The position numbers were made by a program, and so were the translations under genes. Source: a virus. From it: a DNA stretch of 30,001 nucleotides. The stretch is taken from positions 1-30,001 of IMG/VR virus record IMGVR_UViG_3300025120_000334; one strand, given 5' to 3'. Below are positions 15,501 to 23,314 of this stretch, in pieces. The stretch's first letter is position 1; the number at the start of each line of letters is the position of its first letter. Under the pieces are notes generated by a model. The model saw nothing but the letters and a program-made list of their open reading frames with translations, was not told the origin of the DNA and made no database searches.

Positions 15501-16531
15501 GTAAATTAGAGAAGACATACAAATTACCTTTAACCGGTATCGATATTAACATACGTAAGGTATTTGCTGCCAATGAAGCAATACCCGGTAGTTCATTTAG
15601 TACAACAACTCTAAGTTCTAAGTATAGTAATGGCATTTATCAGTATAGAAGGTTTGAAAAAGAAGAGTATGATGCAATTATAGCAGCTAATGGAGGTTTT
15701 GCTAGCAAATTCCTATCATTATCAGGTAATACCCCTCACTTCACCCCTATAAATTATTATGCTTTAGATCAAAAATATAATACCTATAGAGATCAATTAA
15801 TGTTTAAGTTTAATTTAAATTCATTACTTGATATTGAAGTTCTTACTGAGGAATGGAATAAAGCTGGTCCACCTCTATCAGCTAATGGTTATACGTCTTT
15901 TTCATGGTCCAACCCAGCAGAATCATTAAGTGGTTGGGATGGTGAATTAATACCAATAAATTCTGAAGACATAAGTAACGTTGAAATAATTTTTACTGTA
16001 CCAAATGTATCTATTAAAAATTATTTTAATCTAGACTTTGATTTAAATGCTGGTAAGATTAAACTATATAATAATGGTATAGTTTTCGGAGAAGTAGTAT
16101 TTAACCCTAATATTATACCGATAGAAAGAATTTTATACCCAGAATTATTTATTAACACTCAAAATATACGTAACACTCCAATTGATAATATAGTTAAAGA
16201 TTTTAATTATAATAGTTCAGGAGGCTCTTTAAAAAATGTTAAAATACATAACACGTCATTTGATCAAAGTTTAGTCAATTATTTAGAATTACAAACTAAA
16301 AAAGTAGACCCTTTATATTTTAGAGTACCATGTGGTACGAGAAATAATAACGAAGAGATTGATACATTATTTACTTATAATATACCTGGGAATATTAGCA
16401 ATTATCTTAAAGTGAACATTCAAGATATTAATATAAATAATGATGTAAAGCAACAATTAACAGAATACTTACAAAGTTCAGTACAGGTAACTACCCCATC
16501 TCAACAAAAATTAATATATAACATAGAATAA
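12560..16531 (+). CDS. Giant putative virion/adhesion protein (1323 aa), unidentified
   Basis: The largest gene here. The product is Asn/Asp/Leu-rich and built of short beta strands throughout, with few cysteines and no signal peptide or membrane span. Around residues 645-780 it has successive strand groups of the beta-propeller type: Y-I-P-E-G-N-R-L-N-I-Y-D, then I-I-D-V-L-Y-V-E-Q-N-N-N-I-V-L-V, then N-V-F-I-I-T-N-K-Y-V. The last 70 residues (about 1255-1323) include R-V-P-C-G-T-R and a polar helical end. Size, composition and position next to fibre genes suggest a long tail appendage or a baseplate-to-fibre connector. This is inference; no family recognised. It is followed after six bases by the 656-residue gene, so the two are probably co-transcribed. 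Confidence 0.75.
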   Translation: MSLSPTYQNLSALTPVYFKDSDNKFEFINEDKFTLQGLNLLTYNINKSANDSFLKNYTVNNLIKNKNSNDLYTLNKKINTQDLNTRLNFKTTSNSLSSVFFLQVLTTRDDKDSPVTFNIDQIDVNGDKFLVDLVDEEFCTVSLFDGKLPKFLYDIGTEALVFKFLGVDLVPLTGNYYFNYFYDRINRKFRLYQGDKIVSTLTTQLTTLAPIVSSNPAGDKIKTTIIVSNTINSVGLLASNETNLVNGTISVDPELKLLNTDSIDQFIYYDFQDNYNLSNDTVSGVKYDFLTYYTYSNIITGDKNFVNLNFFNLKNHISNNNVTYGGPLENRDDNLEYRGREYQNFTNQQSKEKDYDDLSLNYTFFDKEYKIGSKDYTEFTLPDNLFPFKKININDTGLALNGSFAATNPYFSDKVFKLTDKNKNKLQESFIEDEEFLVNQNDVSLVVLQSGGFLGFQTLNDIQGNDIFGDYLCTWLKGDGITKGIWYDRYYIPKDNSFTISFSGDLNTFESSSQAAEHFEKNETSLLYYDLQSNMTFEPSASYGYQRINEKQINVYIDSQKDHLLKNTLNIQTSSVQLQDINDVNLNDVKGFDKLNIDSIPNRDFNVGFELELDTLSSLNSFQLFGNLYEDGFSFKNNNFFTPFIYIPEGNRLNIYDNNFKLLRTNTYEGTENIIDVLYVEQNNNIVLVCDNKLIKTNYFGEVLNERYPADGQINNDLIMEIIKSYQSKTYHGYNNVFIITNKYVTDNKIINLDLNNLLPTEKIVLNNQFNALTGGPFQSIVPSKDGSYRYLVGSEPKKLNADTACSLEFINRFISRQHIPGEAFLNSTILSSQLSGGIVKGQSYDESYFLLISGFSALADSNFDTFFDFVQEGRARIVFDKTDLNQKEDPILDSTNMKIFDINSVNNRLFVQFINLTASQGFIQEFTPERFKLSAFELSESVSTGYKIDFLEEDKQLKILSFARDIYSNIIVDKINATSGKLEKTYKLPLTGIDINIRKVFAANEAIPGSSFSTTTLSSKYSNGIYQYRRFEKEEYDAIIAANGGFASKFLSLSGNTPHFTPINYYALDQKYNTYRDQLMFKFNLNSLLDIEVLTEEWNKAGPPLSANGYTSFSWSNPAESLSGWDGELIPINSEDISNVEIIFTVPNVSIKNYFNLDFDLNAGKIKLYNNGIVFGEVVFNPNIIPIERILYPELFINTQNIRNTPIDNIVKDFNYNSSGGSLKNVKIHNTSFDQSLVNYLELQTKKVDPLYFRVPCGTRNNNEEIDTLFTYNIPGNISNYLKVNIQDININNDVKQQLTEYLQSSVQVTTPSQQKLIYNIE

Positions 16532-16537
16532 AAAATA

Positions 16538-18508
16538 ATGACAGTAAATAATACAGCAACTGAGTTTTATATAGGACAAGATTTAACTAACAATTCAAGT
16601 GATGAATATAAAACGATAACTACATCAAAAAAAATAGCATTTACTAATGGTGGAGAATTTACCTTTAACGGTTTAGATTATATCGGTTATTATAACTATG
16701 ACGGTACTACCTTTTATAAAAGTAAAAATTTACAAAATGACGTTTTAAATGTTGTAGAGAGTGTATATACAGATATTATAAAATCTAAAAAGTTCTTTGA
16801 TAGAACCATTTTTACTAAATTAAACACTTCCTATGTAACAGATGATATTATTTTTAAACCGAATGAAATAATAAATAAAAATTCTATTAATTTTAAATTT
16901 AATCTTTTATATGACAATTTTATGGATCTTATTAGATTTACTAGTATTAATGATCCTTTAATACCTACTGACTACAAAGCATATGCAGTATTATCTAGTA
17001 CTAATCTTGGTACTGATTGGCAATGGGTAGCTTCGAACGTAAGATTTATATCAGGTGGTCTAGACCCCAGTTTAGTTCAATTATCAAGTTATAATTCACA
17101 ATTTGAAAATTCTGATACCGTTAATTCTTTAGCTATAAGAAGTACTAAAAATCCTGACGAATATACATTATTTGTATCTACCAGTACTTTCGTCTTTGCA
17201 TACCAAATAGATGATACTGAAACAATGTTTGATTTTGTATTAAGTGCTGATGCACTAGGTAATGATAATCAATTGAAATTTAGAGGTATAACTAGTATAG
17301 CATCAGATAATGATAAAAATATACTCTATATTAATGATAGGAATGTTAAACAAATATATAAAACTGAGGTTAAAACTATTATTAATAAAGATAGAACCGG
17401 TATTAGAAAACTGAAACTTTTAGATACAATTGGCGGTGAAGGTAATGATGTAAGTAATTTTAATGATAATACATATGTTGAATACGGTAATAAAAATATA
17501 TTTGTATATGATCTTGTTGATAAAGGTATTAAAAAATTTAGTAGTGATTTTCAATATAAAATTGAATACAATAATTTTAAATTTTTTGCTGAAAATGAAT
17601 TCGTTAGTATGACCTATAATAATACTTTTGATTTATTATATGTTATAACCAATACATTTACTGTTTTAGTATTAAATGCAAATAATTTTAATGAAGTTGA
17701 TAGGTTCACATTAACTAGTAATCCTTTTGAATTTTCTATACCGCTGTTAGCTAAATTTGAACTACCTAGGAAAATAGTTTTTTCAGAAAATAATAGCAAT
17801 GTATACTATCTACAGACTACTAAAAATGTCTATAAATATTTTATAAATACCCAATCAAAAAATATAGAAAAATTTACTATTAATATCCAATTTGATACAG
17901 TAAATTTATGGAATACAATATTTACTAAATTTTCAGCAACTAATGTAGCCTGGGATGAAAAACCTGATTTTGATAAATTTACATTAATAAAAACAGGTTT
18001 AGTATTAATAGGTAGCCAAACAAATAAATCAGATAAGTTATTATTATGGTCTAATAAAAGGATATTTAGTTTTGTTGAAAACAATGATCGAATCAGTTTA
18101 TTAAATACAAAAAAGCCAAATTTTTACAACAAAAATGAAATATTCTTAAATGATGAATATTTTAATAATATAACTTTTAATTCAACTATATATAGACATT
18201 TATTTAATTTAAATTTATTAGGTTCCAATTTAAATAAAAAGCTATTAGCGCAATTTGATACTATTGAAACTAATGGTTATTTAAGATTTAAAGAATTTTT
18301 AGAAATGAGTCACGAAGATAAGGATACATTAGATATTATTGATGGTAAACAATTTTTCGTCGGAATTAATGAAACTTTAAACGGCAATACTTTAAACAGG
18401 GTAATGGAAAACGTTATCAAATATCAAAATAAAATAATACAAACTGTTGACACGAAAAGAATTGGTGAAAGGATACCCATTTTAAAGACAGTACTATTAG
18501 ATAAATAA
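16538..18508 (+). CDS. Putative virion protein with beta-propeller-like repeats (656 aa)
   Basis: A 656-residue protein, six bases downstream of the 1323-residue gene and six bases upstream of the first S74 fibre. The middle third (about 205-440) has repeated strand pairs that read like propeller blades: I-A-S-D-N-D-K-N-I-L-Y-I-N-D, Y-G-N-K-N-I-F-V-Y-D-L-V-D-K-G-I-K-K-F, F-D-L-L-Y-V-I-T-N-T-F-T-V-L-V-L-N, V-Y-Y-L-Q-T-T-K-N-V-Y-K-Y-F. This pattern (x-x-L-Y-V-x-N/D-x-x-x-x-I-x-x-F) is also seen in the 1323-residue neighbour, so the two may be related or stack together. The C-terminal part is helical and charged. No catalytic motif. Likely tail appendage; function unknown. Confidence 0.72.
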   Translation: MTVNNTATEFYIGQDLTNNSSDEYKTITTSKKIAFTNGGEFTFNGLDYIGYYNYDGTTFYKSKNLQNDVLNVVESVYTDIIKSKKFFDRTIFTKLNTSYVTDDIIFKPNEIINKNSINFKFNLLYDNFMDLIRFTSINDPLIPTDYKAYAVLSSTNLGTDWQWVASNVRFISGGLDPSLVQLSSYNSQFENSDTVNSLAIRSTKNPDEYTLFVSTSTFVFAYQIDDTETMFDFVLSADALGNDNQLKFRGITSIASDNDKNILYINDRNVKQIYKTEVKTIINKDRTGIRKLKLLDTIGGEGNDVSNFNDNTYVEYGNKNIFVYDLVDKGIKKFSSDFQYKIEYNNFKFFAENEFVSMTYNNTFDLLYVITNTFTVLVLNANNFNEVDRFTLTSNPFEFSIPLLAKFELPRKIVFSENNSNVYYLQTTKNVYKYFINTQSKNIEKFTINIQFDTVNLWNTIFTKFSATNVAWDEKPDFDKFTLIKTGLVLIGSQTNKSDKLLLWSNKRIFSFVENNDRISLLNTKKPNFYNKNEIFLNDEYFNNITFNSTIYRHLFNLNLLGSNLNKKLLAQFDTIETNGYLRFKEFLEMSHEDKDTLDIIDGKQFFVGINETLNGNTLNRVMENVIKYQNKIIQTVDTKRIGERIPILKTVLLDK

Positions 18509-18514
18509 TAATAG

Positions 18515-19441
18515 ATGAGTACAGAAATTAATAGTTTAGCGGGTGAGATAATTGCATTTACTTACCCGTCATTAATAAAAGTAGCTGATAATGGTTTCAT
18601 ACCTACCGAACAAGGTGGTAATAGAACTACAGGTGTAGTTTTAAATAACCCTAACAAAAGTGGCGCGCCGCGTGCGTTAGCAAGATTATCTGACGGTAAT
18701 GGTAATATAGGTTCAATATCTATTGGTCAATCTGATGCAGGAGCCAAAGTTTTTGGACCTTTAATAGTAGATGGCTCTACAAACTGCGTTGTAGGTAAGG
18801 TATTAGAAGTACAAAAAGGAGGAGTTTGTATTGAAAAACAAATTTGCGCATGTGGGGTTGGTTCTAATCATTTATGTGGTTCAACCAATACATGTAATTT
18901 AAATGTTGCCAATGCATTAGTTGTTACTAATTCGATATGTCAAACAGCAGCTGGTGGTAGTACATCATTGGAAGGTGACTTTTTTGTTGGTCCTGAAGCT
19001 GGTAGAAAGTTTTCAGTTGACAATCTCACAGGTAATACGACAATGTGTGGTACAGGAAACATAGGAAATGATTGTACTACAGGAACAATAACTTTAACTA
19101 ATAAAGGTTTACTTTTAAATAAAGGTGTAATTAGAGGATGTGCTGATATTATAGCTTTTTATTCATCTGACAAAAGGCTTAAAAATAATATAGTTAAAAT
19201 TAAAGATTCAAACAATATTATTAATAATATTAATGGATATGAATTTGATTGGAAAGAAAATGCTGATAGGGAAGGTTCTGATTTAGGAATTATAGCTCAA
19301 GAAGTAAAAGAAGTATTACCTGAAATAGTGCATGAGAGAGAAGATGGATATTTATCTGTAGATTATGTAAAACTTATACCAGTGTTAATTGAAGAAGTTA
19401 AAAGTTTAAATAATAGAATTAAAGTATTGGAGGAAAAATAA
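18515..19441 (+). CDS. Cys-rich tail fibre with C-terminal S74-type self-cleaving chaperone domain (first copy)
   Basis: A 308-residue protein. The C-terminal 90 residues are an intramolecular chaperone (Peptidase S74/CIMCD). The SDKRLK motif gives the Ser218/Lys223 pair expected for autocleavage, then G-Y-E-F-D-W, G-I-I-A-Q-E-V, E-D-G-Y-L-S-V-D-Y, L-I-P-V-L-I-E-E-V-K and a final heptad-like helix. In this family the domain drives trimerisation of a beta-helical fibre and is then cut off. The N-terminal part (residues 1-100) resembles a capsid- or tail-decorating beta domain, and the middle has ten Cys, many in C-x-C or C-x4-6-C spacing. It lies in a late operon with a paralogue directly after it (TAATG overlap). 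A GC-rich patch containing GGCGCGCC lies at 18662-18669. Confidence 0.85.
   Translation: MSTEINSLAGEIIAFTYPSLIKVADNGFIPTEQGGNRTTGVVLNNPNKSGAPRALARLSDGNGNIGSISIGQSDAGAKVFGPLIVDGSTNCVVGKVLEVQKGGVCIEKQICACGVGSNHLCGSTNTCNLNVANALVVTNSICQTAAGGSTSLEGDFFVGPEAGRKFSVDNLTGNTTMCGTGNIGNDCTTGTITLTNKGLLLNKGVIRGCADIIAFYSSDKRLKNNIVKIKDSNNIINNINGYEFDWKENADREGSDLGIIAQEVKEVLPEIVHEREDGYLSVDYVKLIPVLIEEVKSLNNRIKVLEEK
19429..19433 (+). promoter_or_regulatory. Shine-Dalgarno GGAGG for the second S74 fibre
   Basis: GGAGG seven bases before the ATG at 19441, inside the end of the first fibre gene. It supports the start that overlaps the previous stop. Confidence 0.8.
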
Positions 19442-20211
19442 TGGCTAGTTTATTCGGAAAAAATATAAATGAAACGTATGAAGGTTTGTTAAAAACTTGT
19501 ACAAGTGAAAGTATTGGTACAGGATCTTTAATTACCGACGGATTAGGTAATAGCTCTGCTTTATCACTGGGATCACCTTCTAATAGTTCATGTTTCAATG
19601 GTTCATTAGTAGTTTGTACGTCTTTAGGTGTATGTTCTAATTTAACTACTAATAATCTTTGCATTAAAGGTACAAGTACGTTTAACAACGATGTTCGGGT
19701 TCTCGGTAACACCCTTGTAAACGGTAATTTAACAGCATCAAACTTTACTTTAAATGGTACAGGTACTTTTAATGGGGGTATTACTTTTAATAATACAGTA
19801 GCTATTAACAATCAAGCAACTTTAGTTAATACATGTGTAAATGGTACATTAGGAGTCACTGGTAATACAACTGTAGGAGGAAACTTAACAGTCGGTGGTA
19901 GTATTAATAGTACTGGAGATATAATAGCATTTAGTTCATCAGATAGTAGATTAAAAGATAATTTAATTCCTATTAATTCTGAAAATTTTGTAAATAATTT
20001 AACTGGTTATGAGTTTGATTGGAACGATAGATCCAAAAGAGTAGGTAAAGGTAAAGGTATCATCGCCCAGGATTTACTTAATATAGACGAAACATTAGTA
20101 AGAGAAAATAGTGAAGGGTTTCTTACAGTTGATTATATAGGTCTTATACCAGTTTTAATTGAAGAAGTAAAACGGCTTGGTCAAGAAATTGAAAAACTCA
20201 AAGGTTCTTAA
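19441..20211 (+). CDS. Cys-containing tail fibre with S74-type self-cleaving chaperone domain (second copy)
   Basis: A 256-residue paralogue of the preceding fibre. Residues 75-160 are a repetitive triple beta-helix type region (G-N-L-T-x, G-T-x-x-V/F-N, T-V-G-G-N-L-T-V-G-G) typical of trimeric phage fibres. The chaperone domain begins near residue 160, with SDSRLK giving the Ser167/Lys172 autocleavage pair, then G-Y-E-F-D-W, G-I-I-A-Q-D and L-I-P-V-L-I-E-E-V-K. It has six Cys, all N-terminal of the chaperone. The two chaperone domains are alike in both protein and DNA, most clearly at L-I-P-V-L-I-E-E-V-K, while the shafts differ, as expected after tandem duplication with diverging receptor-binding parts. 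The stop lies one base from the stop of the opposite-strand gene. Confidence 0.87.
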   Translation: MASLFGKNINETYEGLLKTCTSESIGTGSLITDGLGNSSALSLGSPSNSSCFNGSLVVCTSLGVCSNLTTNNLCIKGTSTFNNDVRVLGNTLVNGNLTASNFTLNGTGTFNGGITFNNTVAINNQATLVNTCVNGTLGVTGNTTVGGNLTVGGSINSTGDIIAFSSSDSRLKDNLIPINSENFVNNLTGYEFDWNDRSKRVGKGKGIIAQDLLNIDETLVRENSEGFLTVDYIGLIPVLIEEVKRLGQEIEKLKGS

Positions 20212-20212
20212 T

Positions 20213-20980
20213 TTAAGTAACAGTCGGTTCGAAGTAGCGAAAGAGTCCGAAACCTGATGTACCTACTAGAGTATTATCTTCTGCTGATAAGGTAGTAAGT
20301 ATTAAATCATCAGATACTAATTTACCGTATATAGGGGTACTATTTGTTGGTATACTAGTAATTACTTCAAAATTGTTATCAGGAGATGTAAAGAAAAAAC
20401 TTTTATTTTGGTATTGGAAATTTTTATTATCTAAATAATTGGTTTCCAATTCTAACGGTGATTTATTACCATTAACACTAAGTTTTACTTTATAATCATT
20501 AGCTGATAACTCTTGAGAAGTTTTTAAACTGTTAAATCTAGTTATATAAAACTTTACAGTACTTTCACTTTCAAACTGTTGACCTCCTCCTTCTTGATTT
20601 ATATAAATTTTATCAGGTAAAGGGTCTTTAATATTTACATTATAACTATCTAAAGATCTAAATAAACTACCAGCGCTTGTTGCCACCACAAGTGTTAATT
20701 TGTAATTACCAGCAACTTTATATGTATGAAATGCAGATAAATTATTTTCAACTATTGTACCGTCTCCAAAATCAACAAAAAAATCAGTATCTGAAATCGT
20801 TTCATTAGCGGATAAAAAATTTGGAATAGCATATATACCTCCCATATCACCAGCATACAGAGCACTGCTTGAAATAGTATTTGAACTTCCTAATACTTTT
20901 TTAAAGTTCTTATTATATATATCAAATGGAATATATATACTTGATAATGAGCTATAATCTTTATTGAAGCTATAATTCAT
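20213..20980 (-). CDS. PKD-domain structural protein
   Basis: A 255-residue protein. Residues about 62-115 match a PKD/Ig-like beta sandwich: D-F-G-D-G-T at 70-75, then a short loop, H-T-Y at 85-87 and G-N-Y-K-L-T-L-V-V. Such domains are extracellular or virion adhesion modules. The remainder is beta-rich with a Q-E-G-G-G-Q-Q-F loop. Its ATG is one base from the TAA of gp6, so it is the last gene of the leftward baseplate operon. It could be an accessory wedge or fibre-anchoring protein. A related D-F-G-D-N-T element is seen near the end of the 917-residue protein upstream in this operon. No signal peptide, consistent with a virion rather than secreted protein. Confidence 0.75.
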   Translation of the reverse strand: MNYSFNKDYSSLSSIYIPFDIYNKNFKKVLGSSNTISSSALYAGDMGGIYAIPNFLSANETISDTDFFVDFGDGTIVENNLSAFHTYKVAGNYKLTLVVATSAGSLFRSLDSYNVNIKDPLPDKIYINQEGGGQQFESESTVKFYITRFNSLKTSQELSANDYKVKLSVNGNKSPLELETNYLDNKNFQYQNKSFFFTSPDNNFEVITSIPTNSTPIYGKLVSDDLILTTLSAEDNTLVGTSGFGLFRYFEPTVT

Positions 20981-20981
20981 T

Positions 20982-22805
20982 TTACGCGTTTTCTATAATT
21001 ATATTAGATAAAATTGATTTATTAGATAGATATGGATATTTAAAAAACGGTAATTTTAAATCAACACCAATTATTTTAATATCGTTTTCCGGATAAATCG
21101 GATTATATACTACAAGACTAATACCTTCTACTTCATTTACAGTCGTAGTATTAACAACCCGTCTTGTTCTTATATCTTCTACACCATCTATATTAAAAAT
21201 TTGATTGCTTATATCTTTCAAACTTACTAAACTATTTAAATTAAGATCATCGAAATAATTTACAAAAATATTATTAATTCTTTCTTTTATTGCCTCAGTA
21301 CTTGAATTACTCAACACATTTCTTTTAATAACTAAAAATGATTCATCTGCTATATCCTTAGTGATAACTTCTGCAACACCACTTCTAACCCCAAGGTTAA
21401 ACGATGTAAAAACCGGGTCAACAGGAACTATATTAATATTAGCCTGTTGCTGTTCTTTAAAAGCATTAATAATGGAAGATTTTTGGGAGGTAGAAACAAA
21501 ATTAAGATTATCATTACTATCAACATTATTAAATTTAGATACTAAAAATAGGTAAATATTATTTGCTTGATTTATTGAGTTAAAATTAATTTGATTAAAC
21601 AATACCCTACTATCGTCATTTGGTTTATTTAAACCTAGATTTAAAAAATAGTTTAAATACTGATCTACATAATCATCATTATTTACAACTCCAAATGATT
21701 TTAACACTTGAGAAAAATTAGACTCTAAAAAATTATTATAATCTTTCAAAGTTACAATTCTATTTTGCAATTGAAAGTTTTTAGACGCATTGTTTCTTAT
21801 ACTATCAACATCTTCCTTTTCAACCGGTGAAGTTGATTGGAGACTATTAGAAAAACTTAAATACTGTAGTTGTTGAATATTTAAGAAATTAAATGTACTA
21901 TTATATATGTTGTTACTTATTTCTTGAAACCTCGGGGTATTATATAAGTTTATATTATTACCATTTAAAATACCAGGTGAGATAACTCCGGCTTCGCCTG
22001 AACTTTGAATATAATAAATAAAAACTCTATCACCTTCATTTAATTTTTTACCAAAAATACCATTACCAAACTTAAATTCATATAAACCGTTTTCATTTAC
22101 CCTCTTTTCAACTACAGTTGAATCTGAATTTTCTAAAAATAAACTATTTGTTTCAGTATATTCAGTTATCTTATTTGTATTAATATCCTTAACATATACA
22201 TCAATTGAATCACTATCAATATTCACCGTTACATTATTATCATTACTCTTTACTGCTAAATTTATAGTTTCAAAATCTTCACCCAATGCTATGATCTCAG
22301 GGTATTCAAAATATTGGCCTTCCCTTAAAACATTTTCACTTGAAAAATCTGTTAAAGATTGGTCCTCAGCTACAGTTTTATTAAAAGTACTATCAGATAC
22401 AAAAGAATAATATAAGCCTCCTACTGCAAAATAGCTATATCTTTTAATGGTATATGCATCTGCTGGTAATAAACTGCTTGCGGCTAAATCAAATGAAAGC
22501 AATGATGTTTGATACCCTCTAGGTTTATAGTCAATTAGCTTAACAATCCTATTCATATTTTCATAAATGCTAGTATCTGAAAACATTGATTCAGCGGACG
22601 TCTGATTCAAATAAAATAAAAGTAAATGATAACTATATGCAATTACATCAATAATAGAGGACATATTACTACCTTCAAAAGACTGGTCAGTATATACTTC
22701 CCCTTCATTAAGCCTAGTTTGAATTAGTTCCTTTAGTGATTTAGCATCAAAAGCTGTGTAACTATCTCTTGATAAACTAAAATCAGTTAAATTTTTCTCC
22801 ACCAT
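20982..22805 (-). CDS. 6: Baseplate wedge protein gp6
   Basis: A 607-residue protein (T4 gp6 about 660). gp6 dimers form the inner ring joining baseplate wedges. The N-terminal signature is clear: an F-D-A-K-S-L-K-E-L-I-Q helix, D-Q-S-F-E-G-S-N-M-S-S-I-I-D-V-I-A-Y-S-Y-H at 40-60, then F-Y-L-N-Q-T-S-A-E-S-M-F-S-D-T and a K-L-I-D-Y-K-P-R-G-Y segment ending near 98. This is the F-E-G-S-x-x-x-x-L/I-x-D-x-x-A-Y and E-S/x-F-x-D pattern of gp6/baseplate J-like proteins. The central part has L-K-D-Y-N-N-F-L, a conserved baseplate-J element. A late-type box lies five bases upstream and overlaps the last base of the gp25 stop codon. Confidence 0.85.
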   Translation of the reverse strand: MVEKNLTDFSLSRDSYTAFDAKSLKELIQTRLNEGEVYTDQSFEGSNMSSIIDVIAYSYHLLLFYLNQTSAESMFSDTSIYENMNRIVKLIDYKPRGYQTSLLSFDLAASSLLPADAYTIKRYSYFAVGGLYYSFVSDSTFNKTVAEDQSLTDFSSENVLREGQYFEYPEIIALGEDFETINLAVKSNDNNVTVNIDSDSIDVYVKDINTNKITEYTETNSLFLENSDSTVVEKRVNENGLYEFKFGNGIFGKKLNEGDRVFIYYIQSSGEAGVISPGILNGNNINLYNTPRFQEISNNIYNSTFNFLNIQQLQYLSFSNSLQSTSPVEKEDVDSIRNNASKNFQLQNRIVTLKDYNNFLESNFSQVLKSFGVVNNDDYVDQYLNYFLNLGLNKPNDDSRVLFNQINFNSINQANNIYLFLVSKFNNVDSNDNLNFVSTSQKSSIINAFKEQQQANINIVPVDPVFTSFNLGVRSGVAEVITKDIADESFLVIKRNVLSNSSTEAIKERINNIFVNYFDDLNLNSLVSLKDISNQIFNIDGVEDIRTRRVVNTTTVNEVEGISLVVYNPIYPENDIKIIGVDLKLPFFKYPYLSNKSILSNIIIENA

Positions 22806-22810
22806 AAATA

Positions 22811-22818
22811 TATTTAAT
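22811..22818 (-). promoter_or_regulatory. Late-promoter-like box ATTAAATA before gp6
   Basis: Read on the minus strand, ATTAAATA ends five bases before the gp6 ATG and touches the stop codon of gp25. Two mismatches to TATAAATA, but the same variant occurs before gp48 and before the 917-residue gene. Confidence 0.5.
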
Positions 22819-23294
22819 TAATAACTATAGAAACCAGATTTGTTTAATCTACCTTTTAAATTTAATGGGTTATAATTAAATTCAGGTATATTAATTATTA
22901 TATTTAATTCGTATTCTTGCATTGCAATATCAGCGATAACTTCGATGGATGTTACTTGTATACGAGGTTCAAAACCAACAAATGTATTATTAATAGTCTC
23001 ACCAATAACAGTAGCTCTAGCTTTTGAGACTGGTAAAAAAAGAAGATCACCAAAATTCATACCAAATTCGGGATTTAATATTTTCTGCCCCGGAAATGTA
23101 GTTATTAAATTAATAAGGGAATTTTTTATCGCCTCAAAATTTACTGATGTATTTAAATCTTTTAAATTTTGAGGACTATCTAATTGATCGCCTTTTACAA
23201 TACCAACATCAACATTTAGATCCAAATCTTTATATATAACATTTTCTTGAGTTATCTTTTTTAATGGTTCTAAAATATTTAATTTAATAGGCAT
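22818..23294 (-). CDS. 25: Baseplate wedge protein gp25 (lysozyme-like family)
   Basis: A 158-residue protein (T4 gp25 is 132). gp25 sits at the sheath/wedge interface and, with gp6 and gp53, forms the core wedge bundle. The central signature is present: A-I-K-N-S-L-I-N-L-I-T-T-F-P-G-Q-K at 55-71, directly followed by I-L-N-P-E-F-G-M-N, then L-L-F. This corresponds to the I-x-x-S-I-x-N-L-L-x-T-x-x-G-E-R-x-x-x-P-x-F-G pattern of the family, with Gln where Glu is usual. The C-terminal strand E-L-N-I-I-I-N-I-P also fits. A 30-50 residue N-terminal extension accounts for the extra length. Late-type box five bases before the ATG. Confidence 0.85.
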   Translation of the reverse strand: MPIKLNILEPLKKITQENVIYKDLDLNVDVGIVKGDQLDSPQNLKDLNTSVNFEAIKNSLINLITTFPGQKILNPEFGMNFGDLLFLPVSKARATVIGETINNTFVGFEPRIQVTSIEVIADIAMQEYELNIIINIPEFNYNPLNLKGRLNKSGFYSY

Positions 23295-23299
23295 ATTGA

Positions 23300-23307
23300 T
23301 ATTTATT
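23300..23307 (-). promoter_or_regulatory. Late-promoter-like box AATAAATA before gp25
   Basis: One mismatch to TATAAATA. It ends five bases before the gp25 ATG, with no Shine-Dalgarno between. Confidence 0.6.
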
Positions 23308-23314
23308 AAAAGTG

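Noticed and set aside
19419-19811. Minus-strand frame opposite the fibre genes
   Set aside because: Shadow of the repetitive fibre shaft; no ribosome site, and it crosses a well-supported gene junction.
20226-20232. GGTTCGA as a possible tRNA T-arm
   Set aside because: No matching acceptor, D or anticodon stems around it; it encodes the C-terminal FEP of the PKD protein.
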